A DNA stretch of 64,000 nucleotides. Source: JBPBQZ01 sp050955105 (GTDB taxonomy: Bacteria; Pseudomonadota; Gammaproteobacteria; Burkholderiales; Burkholderiaceae). Shown here one piece after another: positions 1 to 7,940 of this stretch; position 1 is the stretch's first letter; the number at the start of each line of letters is the position of its first letter. A model generated the notes under the pieces. It searched no databases. It saw nothing but the letters and a program-made list of their open reading frames with translations, and was not told the DNA's origin. Position numbers and translations under genes: made by a program. The stretch covers positions 1 to 64,000 of the forward strand of contig JBPBQZ010000086.1 in NCBI GenBank assembly GCA_050955105.1. Reading direction: 5' to 3'.

Positions 1-1
1 G

Positions 2-250
2 CACGCGCGCGGCATTTGGGCCATGGAAGATTATCTGGAATGGTTTGATGGCAGTAGTCCGCGAGAAGCGCCCGGGCATCGAGGCTTTCGCGGTTACGGT
101 TTTTACGAAGAGGAATATCGGCAAGGCGCGAGCGACGGCCGCTGGCAGATCAGCTTCATGCGCTTGACGCGGCTGCGTTTCGACGCGCTGCCGAACGAAC
201 AACTGCCGCCACGCCCGGGCACGCTGGCGCCGTCGACCGACTGGCTTTGA
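2..250 (+). CDS. SnoaL/NTF2-like protein, C-terminal part (cut by the window edge)
   Basis: The reading frame is already open at base 2 and ends in TGA at 250, so only about 82 C-terminal residues are visible. The segment ARGIWAMEDYLEWF, followed by a Tyr/Phe-rich stretch and GRWQISFMRLTRLRFD, is the usual end of SnoaL-like (NTF2-fold) proteins, small cone-shaped domains used as isomerases, dehydratases or hydroxylase partners in aromatic and steroid catabolism. It converges on the GntR regulator with a 47-bp gap. Its position at the edge of a catabolic island suggests a pathway enzyme, but without the N-terminal half no reaction can be assigned. Confidence 0.7.
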   Translation, partial: HARGIWAMEDYLEWFDGSSPREAPGHRGFRGYGFYEEEYRQGASDGRWQISFMRLTRLRFDALPNEQLPPRPGTLAPSTDWL

Positions 251-297
251 GCGTGCCGGCGCGGCGGCTTTGACGTGCGTCGGCCGGTTCTCGCTCG

Positions 298-1248
298 CTA
301 TTCGGCCAGCACCGGCGGCGCGGACGATGCCGTGGGCGTCGTCGCCGCGGTCGCGGGCGCAGCCAGCGCGGTGGGCGCCGCGCTGGAGACGCCGGCGCCT
401 GCGCGCACCTTTTCCTGGTCGCGCAGGTACTTGCTGAGCCGCTTCAGGTGGCTGGTCATTTCAGACATGGCCTTTTCGGCGTCGCGCGCGCGCACGTGTT
501 TCAAGATACGGCGCCGCACCTGCGCTACATCGGAGCGCGGCTCGGGTGCCACGCGCGCCAGCAGCAGCGCGACGATTTCAGATAGCGAATCGACCAGCAT
601 CACCACCACTTCGTTATGCGTGGCGCGTGCGAGCAAGCGGTAAAACTCGATAATCTCGGTAGTACGCCGCGACGAATCGCCCTTGCGCGAAGATTCGTCC
701 CAGCGGTCGATGTCTTTTTCGATAGCGTCCAGATCGGCCGTCGTAGCACGCTCGCAGGCCAGCCGAATCGCATCGTTGGTGATCATGATGCGCGCCTCGG
801 TCAGGCTTTCGGTCGAGATCTGCCCCAGAAACACCATGTCGCGCACCGCCAGCGTGATCACGCCGGGATCGCCGCGCGTCACATACGGGCCGCCGTTCAC
901 GCCCTTCTGGCAATAGACGATGCCGGCCACTTCCAGGCTGCGCAGCGCCTCGCGCACAGCGGTGCGGCTGACGCCGAATTGCTCAGCCAGCTCGCGCTCG
1001 GCAGGCAGGCGATCGCCAGGCTTCAGACGCCCGGCGGCCAACTCGCCACGAATCTGATCGCATATTTCTTCGAAGGCGCGACGCGTCTTGACCATGCCGA
1101 AGGTCGGCTCGCCGATGCGTTCGCTGCCACGCTCCTGGGCGAGCGCGGCTTCGCCGCTGCCGGACGAGACCAGCGCGAACGGCTTCACGATGGCTGGCGC
1201 CGCGCCGGACGACGGGCGCGCGCTCTTTTTTTGCCGGGTCATAACCAT
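298..1248 (-). CDS. GntR-family regulator, FadR subfamily (FCD domain)
   Basis: The protein has 316 residues. An N-terminal winged helix-turn-helix (about residues 53-120; GDRLPAERELAEQFGVSRTA and REALRSLEVAGIV are typical GntR signatures) is followed by an all-helical FCD ligand domain (about 140-270). A roughly 40-residue N-terminal basic extension and an Ala/Pro/Thr-rich C-terminal tail (last 30 residues) lie outside the fold. ATG at 1248 is used; a second ATG at 1242 is equally possible and neither has a strong ribosome site. FCD regulators usually repress catabolic operons and release DNA on binding an organic acid or acyl-CoA. The obvious targets are the two identical palindromes at 2284-2300 and 25477-25493, which match the FadR-type TGGTnnnACCA layout. 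It lies downstream of, and may be co-transcribed with, the SDR at 1391-2152. Confidence 0.93.
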   Translation of the reverse strand: MVMTRQKKSARPSSGAAPAIVKPFALVSSGSGEAALAQERGSERIGEPTFGMVKTRRAFEEICDQIRGELAAGRLKPGDRLPAERELAEQFGVSRTAVREALRSLEVAGIVYCQKGVNGGPYVTRGDPGVITLAVRDMVFLGQISTESLTEARIMITNDAIRLACERATTADLDAIEKDIDRWDESSRKGDSSRRTTEIIEFYRLLARATHNEVVVMLVDSLSEIVALLLARVAPEPRSDVAQVRRRILKHVRARDAEKAMSEMTSHLKRLSKYLRDQEKVRAGAGVSSAAPTALAAPATAATTPTASSAPPVLAE

Positions 1249-1374
1249 AGGGATCTACCGCTCCGTTGCAATCGTCAGCCATTGTAATAGAGCCGCAGGG
1301 AATACATGACAGACGCCTTAATCCCGCTTGACAATGGTGCGATCCCAGTCCCGATCCTCGCCCGACATCAGCGC

Positions 1375-1390
1375 GCGGCCGCTTGGCCGC
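1375..1390 (-). terminator. Hairpin abutting the SDR stop codon
   Basis: A 6-bp GC stem, GCGGCC-GCTT-GGCCGC, directly follows the stop codon of the SDR on the minus strand. There is no T-run after it, so it may be a weak terminator or an mRNA-stabilising hairpin between the SDR and the GntR gene. Confidence 0.35.
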
Positions 1391-2152
1391 CTACAGCGCG
1401 CCGATCGAGCGGCCGCCGTCGCAGGCGATGACTTCGCCGTTAATGAAGGAACTGTCGTCACTGGCCAGGAACGCCGCCAGCGAGGCCACTTCCTCGACCG
1501 TGGAAAAGCGGCCGAGCGGCGTGGTATCAAGACGCCGTTTAAGCGCACTTTCGTCAAAATTGGCCAGCGCCGCCTTGGTCGGCACCATGCCGGGCGCGAT
1601 CGCGTTGACACGAATATTGTGCGGCCCGAAGTCGATGGCGCCGGCGCGCGTCAGCCCCGCCACCGCGCCCTTGACCGCGCAATAGCTCAAGGAATTGGGC
1701 GTAGCCCGCAATGCCGCGGTGGAGCAAATGTTGACAATGGCACCGCCGCCCGCGCGCTGCATCAACGGCAGGGCTGCCTGCATGGTCCAGATCAAGGCCT
1801 TGATGTCGACCGCGACCATGCGGTCAAGGGTTTCTTCACTGATGTCGGCGGGCGCTTCGTAGCGTATCCACGCCGCGTTGTTCACCAGCGCGCGCACGGA
1901 CTCGGTGAAATCGCCTTCGAGTTGCGCAAAGGCCGCTGCCACGTCGGCGCGCTTCGAGACGTCGACCGCGTAGCCGCGCGCGTTCGCGCCCTCCTCGCGC
2001 AATGCCGCGGCGGAAGCCTCGGCACGCGCGCCGCTGACGTCGAATATGGCGATTGCCGCGCCTTCGCTGGCGTAGCGTGCGGCAATCGCCGCGCCAATAC
2101 CGCGGCCTGCACCGGTAACCACGGCCAACCTGCCCTCGAAGCGTTTATGCAT
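1391..2152 (-). CDS. Short-chain dehydrogenase/reductase
   Basis: A 253-residue classical SDR. The NAD(P)-binding TGAGRGIG motif is at residues 13-20, NNAA at 91-94, catalytic Ser at about 144 and the YCAVK triad at Tyr157/Lys161. ATG at 2152 is chosen because AAGGGAG sits 7 bases upstream and the next residues begin the Rossmann fold; the frame stays open further upstream but would run into the operator region. The gene is transcribed away from the flavin hydroxylase, and the shared 170-bp gap contains the GntR-type palindrome at 2284-2300. It probably oxidises or reduces a hydroxyacyl-CoA or alcohol intermediate of the island's pathway; the substrate cannot be read from sequence. Confidence 0.9.
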   Translation of the reverse strand: MHKRFEGRLAVVTGAGRGIGAAIAARYASEGAAIAIFDVSGARAEASAAALREEGANARGYAVDVSKRADVAAAFAQLEGDFTESVRALVNNAAWIRYEAPADISEETLDRMVAVDIKALIWTMQAALPLMQRAGGGAIVNICSTAALRATPNSLSYCAVKGAVAGLTRAGAIDFGPHNIRVNAIAPGMVPTKAALANFDESALKRRLDTTPLGRFSTVEEVASLAAFLASDDSSFINGEVIACDGGRSIGAL

Positions 2153-2258
2153 TAGTCGTCTCCCTTGTCTTAAAAATATGGATTGCAGCGTCGAAACTGA
2201 AAAAGCCCGCCGCCGACGGTCAAAAACGCGGCGCCGCGCGCATTGTTCTACGGAAACC

Positions 2259-2287
2259 TTGACGCCCAAAGCGTCTACGGACAAAAT
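2259..2287 (+). promoter_or_regulatory. Sigma70-type promoter of the flavin hydroxylase operon
   Basis: TTGACG (2259-2264), a 17-bp spacer and CAAAAT (2282-2287) form a plausible -35/-10 pair 35 bp upstream of the ATG at 2322. The -10 hexamer overlaps the palindrome at 2284-2300, as expected for a repressible promoter. The second catabolic island has the same TTGACG -35 with 17-bp spacing. Confidence 0.55.
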
Positions 2288-2300
2288 GGTACAACCATTT
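2284..2300. promoter_or_regulatory. GntR/FadR-type operator, copy 1
   Basis: AAATGGTACAACCATTT is a perfect 7-bp inverted repeat around ACA. FadR-subfamily regulators bind TGGTnnnACCA-like sites, and a regulator of that family is encoded 1 kb away. The same 17 bases occur, reverse-complemented, at 25477-25493. Here the site overlaps the -10 box and likely start point of the hydroxylase operon. Confidence 0.75.
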
Positions 2301-2321
2301 CGACCCTACTGTGAACATTGC

Positions 2322-3932
2322 ATGAAGACTTCCGTATTGATAGTGGGCGCTGGCCCCATTGGACTGGCCCTCGCTGGTGATTTGGGCTGGCGCGGCATCG
2401 CTTCGACGCTGATCGAGCGCAGCGACGGCACCATCACGCAGGCCAAGATGGACATGGTCGGCATCCGCTCGATGGAATACTGCCGCCGTTGGGGCATCGT
2501 GCCCTGGGTGCACGCCGCGGGCTACAACCGCGACTATCCTCAGGATTGCGCATGGGTTACGGATTTGAACGGCTACGAGTTTGGTCGCGAAGTGTTCCCG
2601 CCGATGGCGCAGGAAAAACTGCCGCCGCAAAGCCCGCAGAAGCGTGAACGCTGCCCGCAGAACTTTTTCGACCCAGTGCTGCGCCGCTTTGCCGAACGCA
2701 GCGGGCTGGCGACGCTGCAATACAACACCGAATTGGTCGATCTGGCGGAACACGCGGACGGCGTAACCGCGACGGTACGCGACTCGCAAACCGGTGAAAC
2801 CCGCACCATCGAAACCGACTACCTGGTCGGCTCCGACGGCGGCGCGAGCGTGGTGCGGCAAAAGCTAGGCATCGAAATGGAAGGCCCGCCGGCGCTCACC
2901 TACACCACCAACGTGATCTTCCGTTGCGACAATCTCGAACAACTGCACAACAAGAAGCCCGGCTACCGCTTCATCTTCATCGGACCGGAAGGCACGTGGG
3001 CCACCTTGGTGGCCATCAATGGCCGTGACCAATGGCGCTTCTCGCTGGTGGGCGATGAAAACAAGCGCGCCATTCCCGAGGAAGAACTGCGCCGCTCGAT
3101 CATCCGCGCGGTCGGCCGTGATTTCGATTTTGAGATTCTCTCGGTGCTGCCGTGGGTGCGGCGTCAACTGGTGGCGAAGTCTTATGGCACGCGCCGCGTC
3201 TTTATCGCTGGCGACGCCGCTCACCTGACCTCGCCGACCGGCGGCTTCGGCATGAACACCGGCATCCAGGACGCGGTGAATCTGTCATGGAAGTTGGAAG
3301 CGGCGATCCGCGGCTGGGCCGGCCCCAAAATGTTGCCTTCCTACGAAACCGAACAACGGCCGGTGGGCGTGCGCAACGTCAGCGAATCGACGGATAACCT
3401 CAAGCGCATGCTGTCGCCGCGCATCACGAGCCCGGGCGCCAAAGTGTTCGAGCCAGGTCCGGAAGGCGATGCCGAGCGCATTGAATTCGGCAATCGCTAT
3501 ACCGAAATGATGCGGCGCGAATGGTTCTCGATCGGCATCCACTTGGGCTATATGTATGAAGGTTCGCCGCTGATCGTGCCCGATGGCACGCCACAGCCGG
3601 AGGACACGGTTTCGACTTATACTCCGACGGCGCGGCCGGGCTCGCGCGCACCGCACGTGTGGCTGGCCGAAGGCAAGTCGACGCTCGACTTGTTCGGCAA
3701 GGGCTTCGTGCTGTTGCGTTTCGGCGCACAGCCGCCTGCGGTCACCGCGCTGGTCGACGCCGCGCGCGAACGCGGCGTACCGTTCGAGGTGGTCGACATC
3801 GACAACGCCGAGGCGGCTCAAGTTTACGAACGGCGCTTGGTGTTGGTACGTCCCGACGGACAGGTCGCCTGGCGTGCGGACGAGGCCCCGGCCAACGCAC
3901 TCTCCCTGATCGACACCGTTAGAGGCGCTTGA
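2322..3932 (+). CDS. FAD-dependent aromatic monooxygenase (PheA/TfdB/MhpA-like)
   Basis: 536 residues, the normal size for flavin-dependent phenol-type hydroxylases. The N-terminal VGAGPIGLALAG binds the FAD ADP moiety. AGDAAHLTSPTGGFGMNTGI (about residues 295-315) is the second FAD motif (GD) of the PF01494 fold. The C-terminal 130 residues resemble the thioredoxin-like tail of PheA/TfdB enzymes (ending ...LVLVRPDGQVAWRAD...). ATG at 2322 begins the Rossmann strand exactly; the ribosome site is weak. The expected reaction is NAD(P)H- and O2-dependent hydroxylation of a phenolic ring. It is first in an operon with a CaiB CoA-transferase, an SDR and a racemase, so its true substrate may carry an acyl side chain. 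Family assignment is firm, substrate unknown. Confidence 0.92.
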   Translation: MKTSVLIVGAGPIGLALAGDLGWRGIASTLIERSDGTITQAKMDMVGIRSMEYCRRWGIVPWVHAAGYNRDYPQDCAWVTDLNGYEFGREVFPPMAQEKLPPQSPQKRERCPQNFFDPVLRRFAERSGLATLQYNTELVDLAEHADGVTATVRDSQTGETRTIETDYLVGSDGGASVVRQKLGIEMEGPPALTYTTNVIFRCDNLEQLHNKKPGYRFIFIGPEGTWATLVAINGRDQWRFSLVGDENKRAIPEEELRRSIIRAVGRDFDFEILSVLPWVRRQLVAKSYGTRRVFIAGDAAHLTSPTGGFGMNTGIQDAVNLSWKLEAAIRGWAGPKMLPSYETEQRPVGVRNVSESTDNLKRMLSPRITSPGAKVFEPGPEGDAERIEFGNRYTEMMRREWFSIGIHLGYMYEGSPLIVPDGTPQPEDTVSTYTPTARPGSRAPHVWLAEGKSTLDLFGKGFVLLRFGAQPPAVTALVDAARERGVPFEVVDIDNAEAAQVYERRLVLVRPDGQVAWRADEAPANALSLIDTVRGA

Positions 3933-3934
3933 TA

Positions 3935-5134
3935 ATGTCAGACAGCACCACGCAGAACAGCTCCGGCCGCCACGACCCCTTCAAGGGCTTGCGCGTCATC
4001 GATTTCACTTCGATGATGGCCGGTCCTTATTCGACGCGCTTTCTTGCCGATGGCGGCGCCGACGTCATTAAGGTAGAAGCGCCCGAGGGCGACTACATCC
4101 GCACCCGCGACCCGATGCGTGGTCGGTCGAGCGCCTATTTCGGCCATCTGAATGCCGGCAAGCGCAGCATCGTGCTCGACATGAAGAACCCCGACGCGGT
4201 GGCGCAGATCAAGCGCCTGATCGACGAGGCCGACGTGCTCGTCGAAGCGTTCCGGCCGGGTGTGATGAAGCGCCTGGGCTTTGATTTCGAGACGCTGCGC
4301 GAAAGCAATCCGGGGCTGATTTATTGCGCGGTGTCGGGCTTCGGCCAGACCGGCCCTGGCTCCGACCGCCCGGCTTACGCACAGATCGTGCACGCGGCGT
4401 CGGGCTACGATCTGGCGTTCGCGAATTATCAAGACGACATGAAACGGCCGCCCAACAGCGCGCTGTTTCTCGCCGACGTGGTGGCCGGCATTTCGGCCTA
4501 CGCGGGCATCGTCACGGCGCTCTACGATCGCGAACGCACCAAGCGTGGCCAAATGGTCGATGTCGCGCTGATGGACGGCATGTTGTGCCTGATGCCTTAC
4601 GAATTTCAAGAGGCGCAGTTCCCGGCCGCCGAACGTCGCCCGGTGTACGCGCCGCTCAAGACCCAAGACGGCTACATCATGATTTCGGCGGTATCGCCGC
4701 GCAATTGGGAAAACCTCTTCGAAGTGATCGGACGTCCCGACTGGCGCGACGATCCGATGCTGGCCACCAACGCCGGCCGGCAAGGCAACTTCGTCAAGGT
4801 GATGGCGCTGATCGAAGCGTGGATGGTGCAGCGCACGAGCGCGGAATGCGTGCGCATCTTCGACGCCGCCGGGGTCCCTGCCACGCCTTACAAAACCGTG
4901 CGCGAGTCGATTCAGGATCCGCAGTTCGCGCATCGCGGCAGCTTCTCGACGATTGCCGACGAGGCCGGCGAATATCTGGTGCCGAACCTGCCCTTCCGCA
5001 TGTCCGAGGCGCAGGTCGATGCACGTCGTCACGTGCCCTTGCTGGGCGAGCACACTGAAGAAATTTTGCGCGATGTGGCCGGTGCTTCACCGGAAGCCAT
5101 TGCCAAGGCGACCGCGCGCGCGTCGAAAAAGTAA
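3935..5134 (+). CDS. CaiB/BaiF family (class III) CoA-transferase
   Basis: 399 residues, the usual length for formyl-CoA transferase relatives. It has the opening GLRVIDFTSMMAGPYSTRFLADGGADVIKVE, the EAFRPGVMKRLG segment, and LADVVAG in which Asp181 aligns with the catalytic aspartate of the family that forms the acyl-anhydride intermediate. ATG at 3935 is two bases past the stop of the hydroxylase gene, implying translational coupling. These enzymes move CoA from a donor such as succinyl-CoA to a carboxylic acid, here presumably the pathway acid. It has no His/Glu racemase signature, unlike the second family member at 5961. Confidence 0.92.
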   Translation: MSDSTTQNSSGRHDPFKGLRVIDFTSMMAGPYSTRFLADGGADVIKVEAPEGDYIRTRDPMRGRSSAYFGHLNAGKRSIVLDMKNPDAVAQIKRLIDEADVLVEAFRPGVMKRLGFDFETLRESNPGLIYCAVSGFGQTGPGSDRPAYAQIVHAASGYDLAFANYQDDMKRPPNSALFLADVVAGISAYAGIVTALYDRERTKRGQMVDVALMDGMLCLMPYEFQEAQFPAAERRPVYAPLKTQDGYIMISAVSPRNWENLFEVIGRPDWRDDPMLATNAGRQGNFVKVMALIEAWMVQRTSAECVRIFDAAGVPATPYKTVRESIQDPQFAHRGSFSTIADEAGEYLVPNLPFRMSEAQVDARRHVPLLGEHTEEILRDVAGASPEAIAKATARASKK

Positions 5135-5140
5135 GGCAGA

Positions 5141-5160
5141 CGATGCCCTTTGCGGCATCG
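5141..5160 (+). terminator. Intercistronic hairpin
   Basis: CGATGCC-CTTTGC-GGCATCG is a perfect 7-bp stem 6 bp after the CoA-transferase stop and 29 bp before the next start. A short AT-rich stretch without a clear T-run follows. It may be a partial terminator or an mRNA-stability element inside the operon. Confidence 0.35.
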
Positions 5161-5189
5161 CTTAATCTAAAAGCATTCTGGAGGAGCAC

Positions 5190-5945
5190 ATGGCGGAACA
5201 ACGTATTGCAGTAGTCACTGGCAGTGCCAGCGGCATCGGTCTGGCTATCGCCAAAGGCTTGTTGGCCGATGGCCTGCGCGTGGTGCTGGCCGACCGCAGC
5301 GAAAGCGTGCGTGACGTCGCGCGTGAATTGTCACCCGACGGCAAGCAGGCCGAAGCCTATGTGGTCGACGTATCGGACGAGCAGCAGATCCTGAAGTTTT
5401 GCGAATACGTGAAAGGCCTGGGCCGCTGCGACGTGTTGGTGAACAATGCCGGCGTGCATCCCAAACACAACGGCAAGCATTACGACATGCCGGATATCAG
5501 CTTCGAAGCATGGGAAACCGTGTTGCGCATCAACTTGAGCGCGCCCTTCCTGTTGTGCCAGCAATTGCTGCCGTTGATGCAGAAGCACAAGTTCGGCCGC
5601 ATCATTAACATTGCTTCACGCGCCGGGCGCACCTTCATTCCGCCGGTCGGCGTGCATTATTCGGCATCGAAGGCGGGTTTGATCGGCTTGACCCGGCAGA
5701 TCGCCGGCCAGTTCGCAGGCTTTGGCATCACTGCCAACTGCATCGCCCCGGGGCGCATTGAAACGCCGTTGTCGAGCCAGTCGAGCGCTGAAGTGATCGC
5801 CGCCGCGACCAAGGGCATTCCGGTCGGACGCCTCGGCACCACCGACGAAATCGCCGCTGCCGCCCGCTTCCTCGCCTCGGACGGCGCTGGTTACACCACC
5901 GGCATCGTCATCGACGTGAACGGTGGCGTGTTCATGCCTTCTTGA
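5190..5945 (+). CDS. Short-chain dehydrogenase/reductase
   Basis: A 251-residue SDR with GSASGIG at residues 11-17, NNAG at 85-88, catalytic Ser at about 143 and YSASK (Tyr157, Lys161). The C-terminal tail SDGAGYTTGIVIDVNGG is typical of FabG-like members. ATG is preceded by GGAGGAG at ideal spacing. It is third in the hydroxylase operon and ends 15 bp before the racemase. In CoA-ester degradation an enzyme like this would oxidise a 3-hydroxyacyl-CoA or similar alcohol; the exact step is inferred only from position. Confidence 0.9.
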   Translation: MAEQRIAVVTGSASGIGLAIAKGLLADGLRVVLADRSESVRDVARELSPDGKQAEAYVVDVSDEQQILKFCEYVKGLGRCDVLVNNAGVHPKHNGKHYDMPDISFEAWETVLRINLSAPFLLCQQLLPLMQKHKFGRIINIASRAGRTFIPPVGVHYSASKAGLIGLTRQIAGQFAGFGITANCIAPGRIETPLSSQSSAEVIAAATKGIPVGRLGTTDEIAAAARFLASDGAGYTTGIVIDVNGGVFMPS

Positions 5946-5960
5946 GCGAGGAACACCATC

Positions 5961-7109
5961 ATGGGACCACTACAAGGGTATCGAATCATTGAAATGGCGG
6001 GCCTCGGACCGGGCCCGTTTGCCGGCATGCTGCTGGCCGATATGGGCGCGGAAATCATTCGCATCGACCGACTCGGCGAGGCCGACCTGGGCGTGAAGCG
6101 CGACCCGCGTTTCGACGTAGCCAGCCGCGGCAAGCGTTCGGTCGCGGTGGACTTGAAATCGCCCGAGGGCCTGAAGACGGTATTGCGACTGATCGGCCAG
6201 GCGGACGCATTGATCGAAGGCTTCCGCCCCGGCGTCATGGAGCGGCTGGGACTCGGTCCGGACAAGTGTCTCGAAATCAATCCAGGATTGGTATTCGGCC
6301 GCATCACCGGCTGGGGCCAAAGCGGTCCGTTGTCGGCCGCGGCCGGACACGATATGAACTACATCGCGCTGACCGGCGCGCTCGACAACATCGGCGAACC
6401 CGGGCGGTCCCCGGCGCCGCCGCTGAACCTGGTCGGCGACTTCGGCGGTGGTTCGATGTATCTGGCCTTCGGCATCGCCTGTGCGCTGGCGGAACGCGCC
6501 AAATCGGGTCGCGGGCAAGTCGTGGATGCGGCGATTGTCGATGGCGTCTCGAATTTGATGGCCGGTATCCACGGTCAGTATGCGGGCGGCTATTGGGCCG
6601 ACGGACGCGGACAGAATGTGCTGGGCGGGTTTGCGGCGCCGTGGAACTCGGTGTACGAGACCGCCGATGGTCGTCACATCACCATCTGCTCGATCGAGAA
6701 ACGCTTCTGGGCGACATTGCTCGACAAGCTGCAGATCGATCCGGCCACCCTGCCCGATCGCATGGATCGTGCGAACTGGCCTGGGTTACGTAGCAAGTTC
6801 GCCGATATCTTCCGTTCGAAGACGCAGGCCGAATGGTCGGCGTTGCTGGAAGGCACGGATGTTTGTTATGCGCCGGTGTTGACGTTCGATGAAGCGGCCG
6901 CGCATCCGCATAATGTGGCGCGTGGTGTGTTTCAGACGCACGATGGCGTGCGGCAGCCGGCGCCAGCGCCACGCCTCAGCCGTACGGTGCCGGAAGTCCA
7001 GGGGCCGCCGGTGACTAGCGCCGGCCAGCATTCGGACGCGGTGTTGGCGGATTGGGGGTTCAGCGCCGCGGAGGTCGCGGCGCTAAGGGAAGGCAAGACG
7101 GTTATTTGA
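5961..7109 (+). CDS. Alpha-methylacyl-CoA racemase (CaiB/BaiF family)
   Basis: 382 residues. The start, with IIEMAGLGPGPFAGMLLADM, is diagnostic of alpha-methylacyl-CoA racemases rather than CoA-transferases. The residues known to be catalytic in the mycobacterial enzyme are present: His130 (AAGHDMNY), Asp160 (LVGDFGGGSMY) and Glu246 (SIEKRFW). The reaction is epimerisation of the alpha carbon of 2-methylacyl-CoA thioesters, which lets a stereospecific acyl-CoA dehydrogenase proceed. This implies that the pathway substrate carries a 2-methyl-branched (for example 2-arylpropionyl-like or isoprenoid-like) side chain. A decayed copy of this gene's 3' end lies at 7855-7940. Confidence 0.9.
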   Translation: MGPLQGYRIIEMAGLGPGPFAGMLLADMGAEIIRIDRLGEADLGVKRDPRFDVASRGKRSVAVDLKSPEGLKTVLRLIGQADALIEGFRPGVMERLGLGPDKCLEINPGLVFGRITGWGQSGPLSAAAGHDMNYIALTGALDNIGEPGRSPAPPLNLVGDFGGGSMYLAFGIACALAERAKSGRGQVVDAAIVDGVSNLMAGIHGQYAGGYWADGRGQNVLGGFAAPWNSVYETADGRHITICSIEKRFWATLLDKLQIDPATLPDRMDRANWPGLRSKFADIFRSKTQAEWSALLEGTDVCYAPVLTFDEAAAHPHNVARGVFQTHDGVRQPAPAPRLSRTVPEVQGPPVTSAGQHSDAVLADWGFSAAEVAALREGKTVI

Positions 7110-7144
7110 GACTGTGCTCGCTCGGTGCTCGTTACTTACAGGTC

Positions 7145-7165
7145 ACCGGGCGCCGTAGCGCCGGT
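7145..7165. terminator. Hairpin between convergent genes
   Basis: ACCGGGCGC-CGTA-GCGCCGGT forms an 8-bp stem with one bulged G in the gap between the racemase and the convergent lipoprotein gene. It could end transcription from the left; there is no strong T-run. Confidence 0.35.
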
Positions 7166-7213
7166 CTCACACAGTACCGACTACCGGCCCGAATCATTCG
7201 CGGCAACAGCCCG

Positions 7214-7690
7214 TTACTTCGCCGCACCGACGAGAACGAACGCATCGTACTTCGGATCTACTGGCGTATGCGGCATATGCGTAAGCGCTTCCTCGACAAG
7301 CGGTTCGCATGCGCCATAGTCCGAACCAATGCTGTCGCTATGTGCCTGCGGGAAATTCACAGCAAGCACTTTGCCGCCCCAACGGTTCACGGTTGCTGTC
7401 ATCGTACATTTGCCGGCGCCGCCGACTTTCAGATCGAGCAGAATCAGCGTCAAGTCGAGCGCGGCATCTGAATTGGCGAAATTCCATTGCGCAGTCATAC
7501 GGTCGGCAGGGCCGCCGGTATCTACCGTTTTCATGGTCTTGTCGGGAATTCCCACCGATTGCACCAGATCGAGAATATTGGAGCCGACGAGCTTATCTCC
7601 CTGCGTATCTCGCGCCTCGTGCGTTTTGTAAGCCGCGCAACCGGTCAGCAAGGTGGCAAGAAACGTAAAAGACATTAGTAAGGTTCGCAA
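7214..7690 (-). CDS. Small lipoprotein of unknown function
   Basis: 158 residues from a TTG start at 7690, chosen because AGAGGAG lies 5 bases upstream, whereas the ATG at 7675 has no ribosome site. The N-terminus is a lipoprotein signal, RTLLMSFTFLATLLTGC, with the lipobox L-T-G-C and acylated Cys18. The mature part is about 140 residues, hydrophilic with alternating beta-type segments (for example DLTLILLDLKVG and KCTMTATVNRWG), and holds two further cysteines. I do not recognise a family. It is monocistronic between the racemase and the TauE gene. Confidence 0.75.
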   Translation of the reverse strand: MRTLLMSFTFLATLLTGCAAYKTHEARDTQGDKLVGSNILDLVQSVGIPDKTMKTVDTGGPADRMTAQWNFANSDAALDLTLILLDLKVGGAGKCTMTATVNRWGGKVLAVNFPQAHSDSIGSDYGACEPLVEEALTHMPHTPVDPKYDAFVLVGAAK

Positions 7691-7854
7691 GGAAACTCCT
7701 CTGGTTCGGCGCAACGAAATCGATACGCACTGGTTAGCGGGTTTACCAAGTGATCTGGGATGAGGGAATAAGTTCACCGGCAGGCTCCGATCGATGCGAG
7801 TCTATGCGCGCGTTAGTTACGCGGCGGGTTTTTCATGCTGCGCGGGCGAACGCT

Positions 7855-7940
7855 GGACAGCATTCGGACATGGCGTTGGCAGATTGCGATTCAGTGCCGC
7901 GCAGGTGGCGGCACTGACCAAAGGTGGTACGTTATTTAAA
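7855..7940 (+). pseudogene. Remnant of an alpha-methylacyl-CoA racemase 3' end
   Basis: These 86 bases align with the last 89 bases of the intact racemase gene (7021-7109). GQHSD..LAD followed by FSAA-VAAL is shared, with a one-base deletion after GATTG and another near the stop. There is no start, ribosome site or upstream coding part. It overlaps the 3' end of the TauE gene on the other strand. It is best read as the tail of a lost CoA-transferase/racemase copy left by duplication or rearrangement. Confidence 0.7.
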
